This document shows, one piece after another, positions 1 through 11,753 of a DNA stretch of 64,000 bases; the first letter of the stretch is position 1, and each line of letters opens with the position of its first letter. A model generated the notes under the pieces. The model searched no databases and had not been told where the DNA came from. It was given only the letters and a program-made list of their open reading frames with translations. The stretch is taken from positions 74,791,001-74,855,000 of the forward strand of contig CM075656.1 in the NCBI GenBank assembly GCA_037953625.1. Reading direction: 5' to 3'. The translations under genes and the position numbers were made by a program. The stretch is from Crotalaria pallida. Its lineage: Eukaryota; Streptophyta; Magnoliopsida; Fabales; Fabaceae.

Positions 1-394
1 AGACGAAGAGAGTAATAGTTTCTCTTTCTAGAAAAGCAATGCCTTGTAAAATGGGAGTTACGTGCAAATTGCAATACACTCCCCCATAAGTGTACAGTGC
101 AACTTTTAAAATACTACTATACACTGGGAGCGCACACGCTTTTTTTAAATGCAGAGACTAAAATAAAAAAAAATTACAATGACTAATTTCAAAAAAGTTA
201 ATATTTATAAGGATCATTTTGGTATTTAAGCCTAATTTATATTTTAAGTCAATCAAAAACAAACTTTTATGTTATATGTTTGGAATGACGAAAAGTGTGT
301 TAATAGGATGTATATACAATTGTAAAGTTCAACAATTGTTTCACAAAGTTTAAATAAGCTTTATAAATTTAATTATAGGATTATAAATTGAGAT
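1..394. other. AT-rich intergenic DNA
   Basis: I see no coding region, RNA gene or element end here. The stretch lies just left of the Pack-MULE target duplication. Confidence 0.6.
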
Positions 395-403
395 AAAAAT
401 AAA

Positions 404-675
404 GGGAGATGTTATTTGCACCCTAAACACTACTACTTACACCCAAGTTTTATAATTTTTTTCATCAACTTTCCAAAATTACCCTTAACCTATTACTCAC
501 ACCCATATATTTGTTATTTACACCCGCTCCTATTATTTACACCCTAAACCTATATATATCAATACTCGTACCTGTGTATTACTACTCACACCCACTCACT
601 TTCTTCTCCATGAAAACCTTCTTCTCCATAAAAACCCTGTTCACCAAAACCAAACCACCAGAAAGAAGAAAATTA
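404..675 (+). repeat. Left terminal inverted repeat of the Pack-MULE
   Basis: About 272 bp, near-perfect inverted match to 1234-1504. It contains several CACCC runs and ends in a segment matching CTTCTCCATGAAAACC. Small differences between arms, such as an extra interval near 500-590, show that the arms have begun to diverge. Confidence 0.88.
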
Positions 676-681
676 TTAAAC

Positions 682-1200
682 TCTAATAACCCAAATGCTG
701 ACATATTGAACCGTCTCAAAGACGAAATGACTCAGGCACGTTCAAAACATTAACATATAGATGTTTTTGTATTGTAGTCCCAACTAATTTTCTTGACTAT
801 AATCGATTCTATTCAGTAGTTTGTGTCTAATTATTTGTGACAAATGTTTTTATTATTTACCACATTATTATTTTTGTTTTAATAGGACAAATTAAAACTT
901 GGAAAAACATAGATTTTATTCTAGTGTCTCATTAATCTGTAATTGCTTATTAATATTATGCTTATTAATATCAAATAATACACGATGATACTTGTTCCAC
1001 TCTGATTGATATTAGCATCTGAAGACAAAATTGTTGAATACTTGTGGTGTATGTGCTAATAATAGGTGAGAACTGTGATGATAGATAACATTGAGAAAGT
1101 TTTGGAGAGAGGTGACCGCTTGGAAACGCTGGTTGAGAAAACATCAACAATGAACAGCAATACAATTCGTTTCAAAAGGCAATCCCAACGTGATAATACA
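682..1200 (+). pseudogene. Captured fragment of a VAMP71-family R-SNARE gene
   Basis: Two plus-strand segments read as consecutive exons of a longin R-SNARE. Exon piece 1 (about 682-735) encodes NPNADILNRLKDEMTQ. Exon piece 2 (1066 to about 1200, after an AATAG acceptor) encodes VRTVMIDNIEKVLERGDRLE followed by TLVEKTSTMNSNTIRFKRQS. This is the start and centre of the VAMP SNARE motif, including the zero-layer arginine context LERGDR seen in vacuolar VAMP711-714 proteins. The 330 bp between them look like the original intron; the donor side reads CAG/GC. The longin domain, the end of the SNARE helix and the membrane anchor are missing, and the frame runs into the inverted repeat. In host cells such proteins drive fusion at the vacuole; this piece should not be functional as protein, although it could be transcribed. 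Confidence 0.82.
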
Positions 1201-1233
1201 ATTTGGGAATCATTCCAAAATTACCCAAGTTTT

Positions 1234-1504
1234 ATAATTTTCTTCTTTCTGGTGGTTTGGTTTTGGTGAGCAGGGTTTTTATGGAGAAGAAGGTTTTCAT
1301 GGAGAAGAAAGTGAGTGTGAGTAGTAATATACTGGTGTGAGTATTGATATATATAGGTTTAAGGTGTAAATAATAGCAGCGGATGTAAATAACAAATAAA
1401 TATGGGTGTGAGTAATAGATTAAGGGTAATTTTGGAAAGTTGGTGTAAAAAATTATAAAACTTGGGTGTAAGTAGTAGTGTTTAGGGTGCAAATAACATC
1501 TCCC
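1234..1504 (-). repeat. Right terminal inverted repeat of the Pack-MULE
   Basis: Inverted partner of 404-675. The open frames seen in both arms come from the repeat itself and are not genes. Confidence 0.88.
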
Positions 1505-1513
1505 AAAAATAAA

Positions 1514-1892
1514 TGTCTATGACATATGTGAGGTAACTTTTGGAACTATATTTGTTTTTTTTTAAGAGTTACATGGTTAGAGGGAAAAGTTGACATAATT
1601 AAAGTAAAGAGAAATGAGGTAGAATGGCTTCATCTTCAACTTCATTCAAGATTAGGAGAATTCAAATCTTTTCATGAAAATTTAGATTTAGAAATAAATA
1701 AATGAATAAATAATCTATTTTTAATTTTTTTTTTACAATGTCTATCATTGCTCCTTTCTACCATCTTTCTTCTATATACATTACATCATTGTTCTAGTAA
1801 AGTTTATCAAGACGATGAAATTATAACTATAAACAAAAGCCGATTATGATGCATGAGGTAGAAAAGATAGGGAATAAACAAAGCATTTAACC
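1514..1892. other. Intergenic and probable 3' flank of the DUF1635 gene
   Basis: AT-rich sequence without coding signal. Because the neighbouring gene runs leftwards, the part nearest 1892 is probably its 3' untranslated region. Confidence 0.5.
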
Positions 1893-2805
1893 TCAAAAAA
1901 GTTTTCTCTTTTTTCCACTTAATACCTGATTATGCATCCTAATTGGATCCATATCATCAAATAATATAAGTTCATTCTTCATGGAGGACATATGAGAATG
2001 TTCATAAGAGTTCTCATTAGGAAACGCCAAACTTAAAGAAGTTGGAATACCACCACTTGGATTAACACTTTCCACATCATCTGCTTTTGAATAATAATCA
2101 TGATCATAGGTACCACTTGGTAGAATGCAAGAGGAAGATAAAGAAGGAGGAGTTTGCCACTGTTGAAGAGGTGTAAGCAAAAGTGTCTGAAGTAATGGTT
2201 TAGCTTCGGTCACAGTTTGTAGCAATCTACCTTTTTGGGGCAGTGGTTTCTCGCAAGCTACCTTATCAATTGCTAGTGAAGAACTACCAACCATGTTAAT
2301 ATTATCTCTTGAAGCACCTAATTTGCTTTGGTAATTTGGTTGCTTTGGTAATGCTAGATTGTTTGATTCAACTTTTCTCGTATGAGAAGATTCCTTATAG
2401 GAATGCTTTTCATTTATTGTATGAGACCCTTGGTATTCAAAATGCTTCTCATTTGATGAAGGGCTTGCCAATGATAAGTCAAAGAATGCTTTAGAACTTA
2501 TATCTGATGCTCTGGTGTTTTTCATTGATAGCTTTGTTTTGTAGTTAAGCACTGTTGGGGGCTTAGGATATTGACCAAATTGTGAAATAGAACCGTTTGT
2601 TTCAGCTGAGTTACATGGTTGAAGATTTCTTAGTAGAAATTGAAGTTGTTCTCTTGCTTCATCTCTTTCCTGGCAAACTCTCTTCAATAACTTGAATAAA
2701 TGCTTAATAGTCTCTTCATATTTCATTATCTCAGTATTGCCTTCCATTGTTGCTGACATTTGTTTAAGCTTGGTACAAAGAAGCTTGTATTTTAATCTTA
2801 GAAGC
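1893..2805 (-). CDS. DUF1635 family protein, last exon
   Basis: The main frame starts at a Met at 2759, but it stays open upstream to a good acceptor (ACACAG/G, exon start 2805) and the extra residues LLRLKYKLLCTKLKQ fit the family better than starting at the Met. The protein then has a helical, probably coiled-coil segment with EETIKHLFKLLKRVCQERDE and AREQLQFLL, the hallmark of plant DUF1635 proteins. A Ser/Asn-rich middle follows, then a conserved patch with AKPLLQTLLL and PLQQWQTPP, and a basic end GKKRKLF. Both ends are typical of DUF1635, so the C-terminus is complete. Function of the family is unknown to me. The first exon should lie to the right of 2810, but I could not identify it, so the 5' end is open. 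A relic lacking its first exon cannot be excluded, although the reading frame is intact over about 300 codons. Confidence 0.75.
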
Positions 2806-5033
2806 CTGTGTTTAATCTTAGCAATACTCTATCAAGAAAATATAAACTTAAGTTAGTATGAAACTTAGAATTCAAAATATCATAGTAGACTATTGACAAG
2901 CTATCAATAACTAAGTAATACACATTTGAGTCTTTTAACTAAAAGATTGAAACCTAAATGGTAAGATGACACCCCATGTGACTTAACTTATTCAATATAG
3001 TAGCTTACAAACAAATGAATAATTTTAGAATCAACAAAATCATAAGTGGTTTTAACTTCGATTTGATTCCTAGGAGAGGAACACTTGTTGTGAAGAATAG
3101 CCACACACTATGGAATAGATTAGTTCATTGCTCATAGTGCGAGAGGACAACTTTGGCTAACACAAAAAACGATAATACCAATGTGAACACACATAATTTT
3201 GTTCCCCAAACTACATACAATTTTAGTGGGATTAGTTACATTCTTTGTTATCAAGTTCATATTGTAGACATGATTACTTAACATCAAAACACAAACTAAA
3301 GCTTAAATGCAATTTTGGGGAGGGTATCAAAATAAATCTTGCATAAGTACACTACCAAGTTATAATCAATGGATTCATTGGAGTATTAAACCATTTAAAA
3401 AGACATTATAGCTCTTAATACAATTATTTGAAACTAATTTCAAGATTTTGATTAATTATACTCGAAAGAGATATGTTCATGCAAAATTCACACATCGTGA
3501 CTTCACATCCGTAACCTCCCACCTTATAAAACATTCCCAAAACTCTAATTTAGATAGGCAACAAATCATGGGCAGAGCAACCAAAATTAGTCTTTTCAAA
3601 TAGTTGATATACCCTAACATAAAAAGTGTGTATATCTATGTATACATATATGATTCTCATTTGGAAATAATGTTAGGTAATTAACCAAACATCAAAAGAA
3701 AACAATGAAAATATATTTAGAAAGAGAATAGAAGATTAATCATTCACCTCATTCAAATCTCATTTAGCTAGCAATGAATAATTAACTTGGTGGTTGTATC
3801 CGAATCTACAAAATTTCTATTAGTTCTAGGTTGTACACAAGCTTCTTCTATAATTTCAAGCATGTAACCTCGTGCATGTGATGTAGGTACAATTGTTTTC
3901 AAGACAAAAGAAAATGATAGGATTTCTAAAAACAATAATAACAATGTTGTTTTATATTCCGATTCAACACTTCGTGTATTAACTACTCCGTGGTTATAGG
4001 GATGTTGCTTTTTTTAAGGACCAATAATTTAGAGATGGATTATATATCCAACTCACAATTAGGCTTTGACAGAAGAAAGCACAATTTTGTTGAGTGTAAT
4101 TAATACTATTGAACAAACATGCATTCCATTTCAACCTTTTGTTGGATTTTTGTTTATGTGAACAAATATAACGTTTTTAGTTATAAGAATTACGTAACTA
4201 AATGTGAACTGGTTCTTATGAGACCAAAACCTACTTTGTAACCAATCAACGGAATTGACTCTACCTACCTCTTAACAGTTGTGATTGGCAATTGTGGCTC
4301 ACTTTAATCGAATGAATCGCAAGTAACAACTTTTGAATTTCATTTTCTTTTACATTACATTCACAAGTTGTAGTTTTCAAGGACATACTAAATAAATTAT
4401 AGGTGACATAAAAATGTTGTCGATTATTACACCTTTTTGATGTTGGGATTTATTAGTCGTACATAAACGAATTTATGATAACAACTTTTTTTTTACAGAA
4501 CATGTGATTTTGAAAAGAAAAAAAATACATTGTGACCATTAATTCTTATGTGCTTTACATTATCCAGTTATGCTTAAATATTTTCAATACATTATCCAGT
4601 TATGCTTAAATATTTTCAATCATAGGCAGAATTGTTTTTGTCACTATATTTGTTACAATTAAAAAAAATTAGTATTAGTTAAAGAAAAAATCTTGGTGAA
4701 AATAGTTTTTAAAAAAAAAGTTCTTTAACAACCAAAATATTGTATTTATTCAAAGATGATTTGAGAAATAAAAATTAATTCAATGAAAGAATTTTAGAGA
4801 CAACCTTTTGATTATCTCATTCTCTAAATTTTAGAATGTTGCATTTCATTCTATTAAAAATAACACTTTTTATATCATTTTGGAATGTTTCACAAAGAGA
4901 CATATCCAAAACTCAAGAAAATAAAATTAACTTTCAATACTAAATAATTTTTTATTTCATTTTAAAAAATGTCAGTGTATTAAAATAATTTTAATAGAGT
5001 TTTTTCTAAGCAAAATTTTGACAAGGATTGTTG
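2806..5033. other. Intergenic DNA, likely contains the missing 5' exon/promoter of the DUF1635 gene
   Basis: AT-rich. I found no convincing exon. The only local structure is a 32-bp direct duplication near 4557-4621 with the core CATTATCCAGTTATGC. Confidence 0.4.
4557..4621. repeat. Two-copy 32-bp tandem duplication
   Basis: The unit beginning ACATTATCCAGTTATGCTTA occurs twice head to tail without visible change, so the duplication is recent. Confidence 0.85.
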
Positions 5034-5078
5034 GGGATGGGGGGATCTACAGCTCTACCAGCTGAGCCACGTCTTAGG
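5034..5078 (-). other. tRNA-like fragment (possible SINE relic)
   Basis: On the minus strand the sequence GTGGCTCAGCTGGTAGAGC matches the D-arm/A-box region of a tRNA. No anticodon arm, T-arm or acceptor pairing follows, so it is not an intact tRNA gene. It may be a tRNA-derived retroposon head or a tRNA fragment. Confidence 0.4.
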
Positions 5079-5764
5079 ATCAATACATCTCTAGATTAAA
5101 AAGATGAATATTGAATTTTAGTTAGTGTGTTGTTAATTGAAACTAATTTATTGTGAAACAATTCTAGAAATTGTTTCTTACATTGAGCACTATCCTAAAA
5201 AATGTATTCAATTGATTTTTTTTTTTTTAATTTTTGAGTGTTTGATATTTTTTTAAAAAAAATCAAGTGTATCCTTATGGTATATGTATTTTCTAATTTT
5301 TTGGGTGCGCGAACGTGGATGTCCTTCTTAACAAATGTTATTGTCAGGATTGAATCTAGGTCCTAGACCTTGTACGATACCTAAAGATCTTCTAGACCCG
5401 CCTTGCACAATTGGAAAAACTCCTTGTTAGTCTTGAGTGTTTGATATGATTTTCGGTGTTTAATGAAATGATTTTTAGTGATATGTAATAAAGTACTAGT
5501 ACTTGCACCCGCCCAATGCGCGGGTATAATTCTAATTAAACCTTTATATTAAAAAAATTGTTATCAATATTCTAATTATCATACTAAATTATTGAATGTA
5601 AATATTTAAATTATCTTGCTAAACTACTATTTGAAGTTTAGAATTTAATTCTTCCTATCTTATATACAATCGCCAAATCACAATAATTATCTTGCTAAAC
5701 AAAATATCTTGCTAAAAAAATAATTAAATTTTTTTAACAATATACAAATAAGCAATGCATTTAT

Positions 5765-5995
5765 AAAATTTGCATACTCGATTAAAATTAGGCAACTCGA
5801 TTAGAATCAAGACACACGAGTAAAATTAGGTAACTCGATTAAAATGGGGATACTCGAGTAATATTAGACCGCTCGAGTAGAATTGAGTAACTCGAGTATA
5901 ATTAGGACACTTGATTAAAATTGACATACTCGCTTAGAAATGACCCACTCGATTACAGGTAATCCACTCAATTAGAAATGACCAACTTGATTATA
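5765..5995. repeat. Short-period CTCGA repeat field, unit 1
   Basis: A run of about 18-20-bp imperfect repeats built around ACTCGATTAAAATTAGGCA and ACTCGAGTA. The same field reappears at 18820-18920 and is amplified at 21957-22560. Confidence 0.8.
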
Positions 5996-6331
5996 TTAAA
6001 TATTTTATTTAAATAAAATAACAAAATATATTTAATATCATTAAAAAATAATATAAAATTGAAAAAAATTGTAAAATATTTTTTAAAAAAATTCAAAATT
6101 TTTTTTTTTATATTTTAAAAATAAAAAAAATTCACAAATATTTTTAAAAAATCTGTAAAATATTTTAAAAAATTAAAATTTGAAAATTTTCGTTCTTTTT
6201 TCTAAAAATTATAAAATAATAAAATTCATATAATTTTTTTAAAAACTCGGTAAAATATTTCTAAAAAATTCTGATAATTTTATCTTTATTCTTAAAAAAT
6301 TTTCGCATTTTTAAATCTTTTACAGATTAAT

Positions 6332-6609
6332 ACTCCCTCCGGGTCTATTTAAAAGACCCTTTTGAGGTTTTTGTTTTGGTCCTATTTATAAAACCCTTTT
6401 TTAAATTTTTAAATAGCATTTAATTACTTTTTTCTAAATATATCCCTATAAAGTCAACAATTTTTAAAGTTCTAATGATAATTTTAGAAGTAGTTCTGAA
6501 AAAATATATCAAATTTCCACACTTCCAATGCCACTAACTGATTTTTCCACCTCCCCAATGGGAGTATAAAACTCCAAAAGGATAGGAGTGAGTAAAAACA
6601 GGAAGGAGT
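6332..6609. mobile_element. Stowaway-like MITE, degenerate
   Basis: Starts TACTCCCTCCGGGTCTATTT and ends AGGAAGGAGTA, the inverted CTCCCTCCG ends and TA target of Tc1/mariner-type MITEs. The same element sits at the matching place in the second repeat copy near 21000-21235, so it predates the tandem duplication. Confidence 0.65.
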
Positions 6610-6877
6610 ATATATACTTAGAATGATCATCACAAATAAAATAAGCTGACTACGGTTTACAATAAAAAAATAAAGGCGGAACATGAAAATCATATAGTGA
6701 ACCAAAAAAAATCCACATTCTATAGTACAATCAAATATCCACATATATTTATAAAAATAACAAAAAAAATCCAGCTATAATGGCTGGGTAAACTGAAAAG
6801 CAAACTCACAGGCAATCATTACATAGACTACCCAGTACCCACATAGGAGAAGAAGGTAGCTGAGACAAAATGCCAAA

Positions 6878-8790
6878 TGTCGCAACCGTCCCGAAAGGCG
6901 CCGCGAAAAAAAAATGAAAAAAGATAATTATATAATTAGTTTAATATTTAAATTAATTAAAGAGATTTGGAGTCGCCACCAATTGATTTATCCATAAAAA
7001 TGGAATGGTGCAATTGGACACCTAAAAAAATGGTCTTCGTATCAGAGATTGGATTAGGGGGTTGATTACGAGTAGGGAAGGTATTAGCACCCTACCACGT
7101 CCGTTCTAAGAACGGTTACCTATTTGGTCTATATTATTTGCTTGATTAATTTGGTTTGGTTTTCAATTATTAATAAAAAAAAACAATTGTTCATTATTTT
7201 TATTTTATATATCCCACTTTTATCAGCATATTATCAAAGATGATAAATGACTATGATTGAGAAATGGGTTGCCTAAATAGCAATTTTTCTGCGGAATAAA
7301 ATCAAATCCTATAACATTTGGATATAACAATAGTGAATTTAAAACTTCTATTTTAATAAAGATTTATAGCAATAAAAATTAGTTCTAAAATTATTTCAAA
7401 ATGATTTGTTTACAAAATTTCCTTTTCGGTATAGGATTGTGTTGCAGTAAAAAAAAAAGGTTCTAAACTTGTAAGCAAAATTATTATCTTTGAAATAATT
7501 ATTTTTAATTGTTTATATTCACCATTGTTATAACGGTTAAGAATCAATGAATTTATTCACATTGATTTTAACACTAAAAAAAAATTTAACGAAATATTTA
7601 CTTTGATTTTTTTGCCATTTAGATTTAGCCAACACTCATGGCCAACTCTAATATAAAAAATATGCCTCAAGATAATTAGGTAAAATTTACGGAACCGCCT
7701 TTTCCTAATTTTCTATCGTCGGCGACTTTAAAGTATTACTTTTACCTTAAAATTCCAAACTTTTAATTTTTTTTAGAACCAAACCCAGCCAACACTCATG
7801 GCCAAATCCGATTGAAAAGAAATGCCTCGAGACTAATGGATAGACTTTGGAGTAACCGTCACTCCGGACATCTTCCAAATTTTCCGTCATCGGCTTTAAT
7901 TCATGAACATTTTTTTATTCAACAATCAAAAAGGATTCATAAAATAATAATTAAAATCTCAACAATTGAAATATAAAAGACTACATTTTTATTTTTTAAT
8001 ATTTTTAAAACAAAAAAAAACAAAACTGAAAGCAAAAGAGATGAAAAGAGGTACCTGGAATGGACGAAGGGAGTACTACTGTGTTGAAGGCCAGGAACTT
8101 AGACTGGCAGAGGAAGTGTTTTATTATTCAACACAAAAACCGAGAAAATGAGACTAAAGACTGAAGTAGAAGAGTAGTAGGCACGGAAATCGAAGCACAA
8201 TATTTTTTTAGAGTAAATTACTTATAAAAAAAATCCTTGTTTTCAAAATTGTGCATCAAATTCTCTTCCGAAATTGTAAGGAGAAGAGCTCTATTTATAG
8301 GAAAAAAAATTAGGTTAAGAAAAATAGGGTTTCTCTAATAGGCTTTGAAAGCCCAGTGAAATATTCCCTGGTTTATTCCTTAATCAAATCTTTTAAATTT
8401 GTTAAAGATCAATTCTCAATCTTTTAAAATCAAAACAAATATGATGATAATCCTTTTATAAATAAAACAAATCCTTTTAATAAAAAAAATTATCTTTATC
8501 CTCACAAAAAACTTATCAAATCTTTTACCAAAAACACATTTTTATCTTATCTTTTTTAAAATTCGTTTTTTTTTATTTTTTACAAAAAAACTTTTTTTTT
8601 TTCCAAAATCTTTTCTTATTTTTTAAATAACCCCAAAAATAACTCAATACACAAGAATAATACATTCAAACAAGCTTTTTATTTTTTCTCACTATTTATT
8701 TAATTATACAAATTTGAGAATAAAAATTTAATTAACCCAAAATTTTTACAAACTAATATTTTTGACCCCGGACAAAATTGGGTGTCAACA
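6878..8790 (-). repeat. Ogre 3' LTR
   Basis: 1913 bp. Nearly identical to 16400-18308; visible differences include AAAGGCGCC versus AAGGGCGCC at the end, AACACTCATGG versus AAAACTCATGG, and length changes in A/T runs. The short open frame inside at 7966-8151 is not a gene. Confidence 0.92.
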
Positions 8791-8812
8791 GCTGCCTCTC
8801 TTTACTTGTTGC
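8791..8812 (-). promoter_or_regulatory. Ogre polypurine tract
   Basis: On the minus strand, directly before the 3' LTR start, the sequence reads AAGTAAAGAGAGGCAGC. This purine-rich stretch is the expected primer for plus-strand DNA synthesis. Confidence 0.75.
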
Positions 8813-8969
8813 TTATTAGATGGCAAACAAAATGGAATTTGTATGCTATCAAGATAAGTAATGAGTAAAGACGTAGACACCAATTTTGTTGAAGAGAGCG
8901 TCAGATATTGAAAGAACTAAGGTAAGTCAGAGTTTTTGTTAAACTTTGGAAAAATAAACGATGATAAAT

Positions 8970-9862
8970 AAATCCGAGGACGCAGGTCGGGGTACTGCTG
9001 GAACTCGTGGTAGAGAAAATTAAAAAATAATTAAAACCGAGGACGCAGGTCGGGGTACTGCCGGAACTCAGGAACTGAAAATAAAATAATGAAAACGAGG
9101 ACGCAGGTCGGGGTACTGCCGGAACTCGTGGTAGAAAAAATTAAAAAATAATTAAAACCAAGGACGTAGGTCGGGGAATTGCCGGAACTCGGGAACTGAA
9201 AATAAAATAATGGAAACGAGGACGCAGGTCGGGGTACTGCCGGAACTCGTGGTAGAGAAAATTAAAAATAATTAAAGCCGAGGACGTAGGTCGGGGTACT
9301 GCCGGAACTCGGGAACTGAAAATAAAATAATGAAAACGAGGACGCAGGTCGGGGTACTGCCGGAACTCGTGGTAGAGAAAATTAAAAATAATTAAAGCCG
9401 AGGACGCAGGTCGGGGTACTGCCGGAACTCGGGAACTGAAAATAAAATAATGGAAACGAGGACGCAGGTCGGGGTACTGCCGGAACTCGTGGTAGAGAAA
9501 ATTAAAAATAATTAAAGCCGAGGACGCAGGTCGGGGTACTGCCGGAACTCGGGAACTGAAAATAAAATAATAAAACGAGGACGCAGGTCGGGGTACTGCC
9601 GAAACTCGTGGTAGAGAAAATTAAAAATAATTAAAGCCGAGGACGCAGGTCGGGGTACTGCCGGAACTCGGGAACTGAAAATAAAATAATGAAAACGAGG
9701 ACGCAGGTCGGGGTACTGCCGGAACTCGTGGTAGAGAAAATTAAAAATAATTAAAGCCGAGGACACAGGTCGGGGTACTGTCGGAACTCGGGAACTGAAA
9801 ATAAAATAATGAAAACGAGGACGCAGGTCGGGGTACTGCCGGAACTCGTGGTAGAGGAAATA
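8970..9862. repeat. Ogre 3'-region tandem repeat, dimeric
   Basis: About 15 copies of a roughly 60-bp unit starting GAGGACGCAGGTCGGGGTAC. Two alternating versions differ after the shared 32-bp head: one continues TGGTAGAGAAAATTAAAAAT, the other GGAACTGAAAATAAAATAAT, giving a higher-order period of about 120 bp. Placement between pol and the 3' LTR matches the hypervariable 3' region of Ogre elements, known as a source of satellite DNA. Minus-strand open frames across it (9512-9939) are repeat artefacts. Confidence 0.9.
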
Positions 9863-11753
9863 AAATAAAACTTAAAGTAAACTTGAGACATGCGACAATG
9901 ATGGCAATCTTTGTTGTGGCTGTGAATGTCTATGATCACTTACACTAATAATGAGAGGATATGTGATTTCGAATGCTTAATATGCATGGATATATTGACG
10001 TGATGCAATGCAATGAGCCAAAAAATAGGAAATTGATCATAATTTTGTCATTGTGACTGCCCCTTGGCACCCTTATGCACTATGCCATGCTTGAGAAGGG
10101 ATTAGACCGGATCTCTTTCGCAGAATCAACAAACAGTTAATCACTTCTTTGGTTGCACTATGTTTCCCGCCTCAGGGATCCCACTAAATATCTCGTAAAA
10201 CATTATTGTTATTCACAAATATGAACTTTCTGCTTTAAACAAAAGTTTTACACAACATTTCTATATTGTCAATACAAGTTCGTGAATGAATGCATCATAC
10301 CATGTAAAACATACTTAGGATTTTTTACAAGGCCATTCTTGACAAAGGCAAGATTTAGTAAACATATTCACATTTCTGCAAACGATCCTTTTAATGAACC
10401 ATGTTAATTTCCCTCATCAAGAATTTAGCACTCTCCCTCCTTTCTTCTGAAAGATCTAATGAGGTCGCAATCAAATGCTTTGGATTAAGAAAATTGCCCC
10501 AGTGTCCAGTTGTAGATTTTGAGTTTCACTTGGCTGTTCGTCTCGTCTTTCTTTGCACTGGTTGTTTGCCACCTATTTTTTTTATTATTTTCTTGAAAAT
10601 GATAAAAAAAATCTGCCCCAGTTTAACCCATGGTTGCTCATGTGGACATTGTGTCTTGCATGCTACTAGCTTGAGGTACCTTTTTTTTTTTTAAACGGTA
10701 GGTCGCCCTTTCGGGTTTTCAACCTAGTAAATTGCTCTAACTTTTGCCTAGGCCGCCTTTTCAGGTTTTCGACTTAACGAGCTCATTCTATTTTATTTTT
10801 TAGTTTGCACGCTTCTTTAAAAGTATATACTTATGCTATGATCACTGTAAAGGAAATGGATTTTGTTTGTAACAATAAAATGCATATGATATTTATTAGG
10901 ATGCAGGATCTTCCTCTATTATATTGGAGTCAGTTTTCTTTTACCCTGATGTTTATCTCAAACTGTTCAATTTTCAACGAGGTCTTTTAAGCTTGTATCG
11001 TGACCTGGCTGAAGGTTTATGAAAAGAAAGGGTATATGGCTCAAAGCATTTTGTTTCCCCCCTTCTCCTTTTCTCCTTTTCTCCCATATCCTACCTCTCA
11101 ACAAATCTTTTTTTTTATCAACAACATTCAATCACTACTAGAAATTGTGAAGAGATCTTGATTTACTTTAACCATTGTCTAAGATATCCATTGCAGATTC
11201 TCAGCGGGGTTTTCTTCCCTTTTTTTTTGTTTGTTTTTTTTTGTTTTTTTTTTATTCGGGAATTTTCTCTTTTCTTTTCTTTTTTTTTCTTTTTTATTAC
11301 TTTTTTTTATCCATATTCTGATCCCCACTCATCCCGTGACCAATTACTTTGGGGCTTTGAAACCAAGGCAGGCTTTTTGTTAGTGATTGAATGCTGAGCA
11401 GAAAATTTGTCAAACGATTCTACCCGACCCTGGTTATGAATATTCAATAGGTGGTATAGAAATGATCTCCATTCATGATGTCAAGGCTCAATGAGGTGAC
11501 TAGGGGTATCTCCTTAGTGTTTAGGATTCACAAAGAAGCCTCATATCATTAAAAAGAACTGTTCGAGAGTCCACATCATATAGGGTTTTATTTACATCAC
11601 CCTCCACCTTGATCCATGAATTAAACATTCCTTACTATGCATATGAAAAAAATGTTTAGTAAAACATTGATGTGATCAACGCATAAGAATATACTACTAA
11701 ACAAACATACAACTTCCTTTTTCTTTTTTTTTATTATTCTTTTTTAGATACTC
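9863..11753 (-). other. Ogre 3' untranslated region
   Basis: No coding frame. It includes a two-copy imperfect repeat near 10695-10790 with TCGCCCTTTCGGGTTTTCAA and a long T-rich tract near 11215-11310. Confidence 0.6.

Larger units (their letters stand above)
404..1504 (+). mobile_element. Pack-MULE (Mutator-like non-autonomous DNA transposon)
   Basis: The element is bounded by long inverted repeats (404-675 and 1234-1504) starting GGGAGATGTTATTTGCACCC and ending with its complement. It is flanked by a perfect 9-bp direct repeat AAAAATAAA at 395-403 and 1505-1513, the target-site length typical of Mutator-like elements. It has no transposase, so it would need one in trans. The 558-bp centre holds pieces of a VAMP71-type SNARE gene, including what looks like an intron, so the captured piece came from genomic DNA rather than a cDNA. 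Termini and target duplication are read directly; the Pack-MULE label is family knowledge. Confidence 0.88.
5765..6877. repeat. Roughly 2-kb repeat unit, copy 1 left part (interrupted by Ogre)
   Basis: The order here is CTCGA field, an AT-rich block starting ATCATTAAAAAATAATA, a Stowaway-like MITE, then a block ending AAAATGCCAAA. It continues without loss at 18309 on the far side of the Ogre element. The same order recurs at 20221-22100, and a third start lies at about 22510-22740. Confidence 0.7.

Noticed and set aside
511..753. 80-codon plus-strand frame
   Set aside because: It runs through the Pack-MULE inverted repeat and enters the captured SNARE exon only at its end; the mirrored frame at 1232-1492 shows that it is a repeat artefact.
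3750..3780. First exon of the DUF1635 gene (GAG/GTGAATG donor-like site on the minus strand)
   Set aside because: All three frames leading into the site contain stops, so it is not a coding exon as read.
5034..5078. tRNA gene on the minus strand
   Set aside because: Only the D-arm-like part is present; no anticodon or T-arm pairing could be found.
8970..9862. CRISPR-like array (regular repeats with spacers)
   Set aside because: The intervals between the shared heads are themselves two repeated sequences, and the array is inside an LTR element of a plant genome.
9512..9939. Minus-strand frames with repeated amino-acid blocks
   Set aside because: They are translations of the 60-bp tandem repeat in the Ogre 3' region, not a repeat protein.
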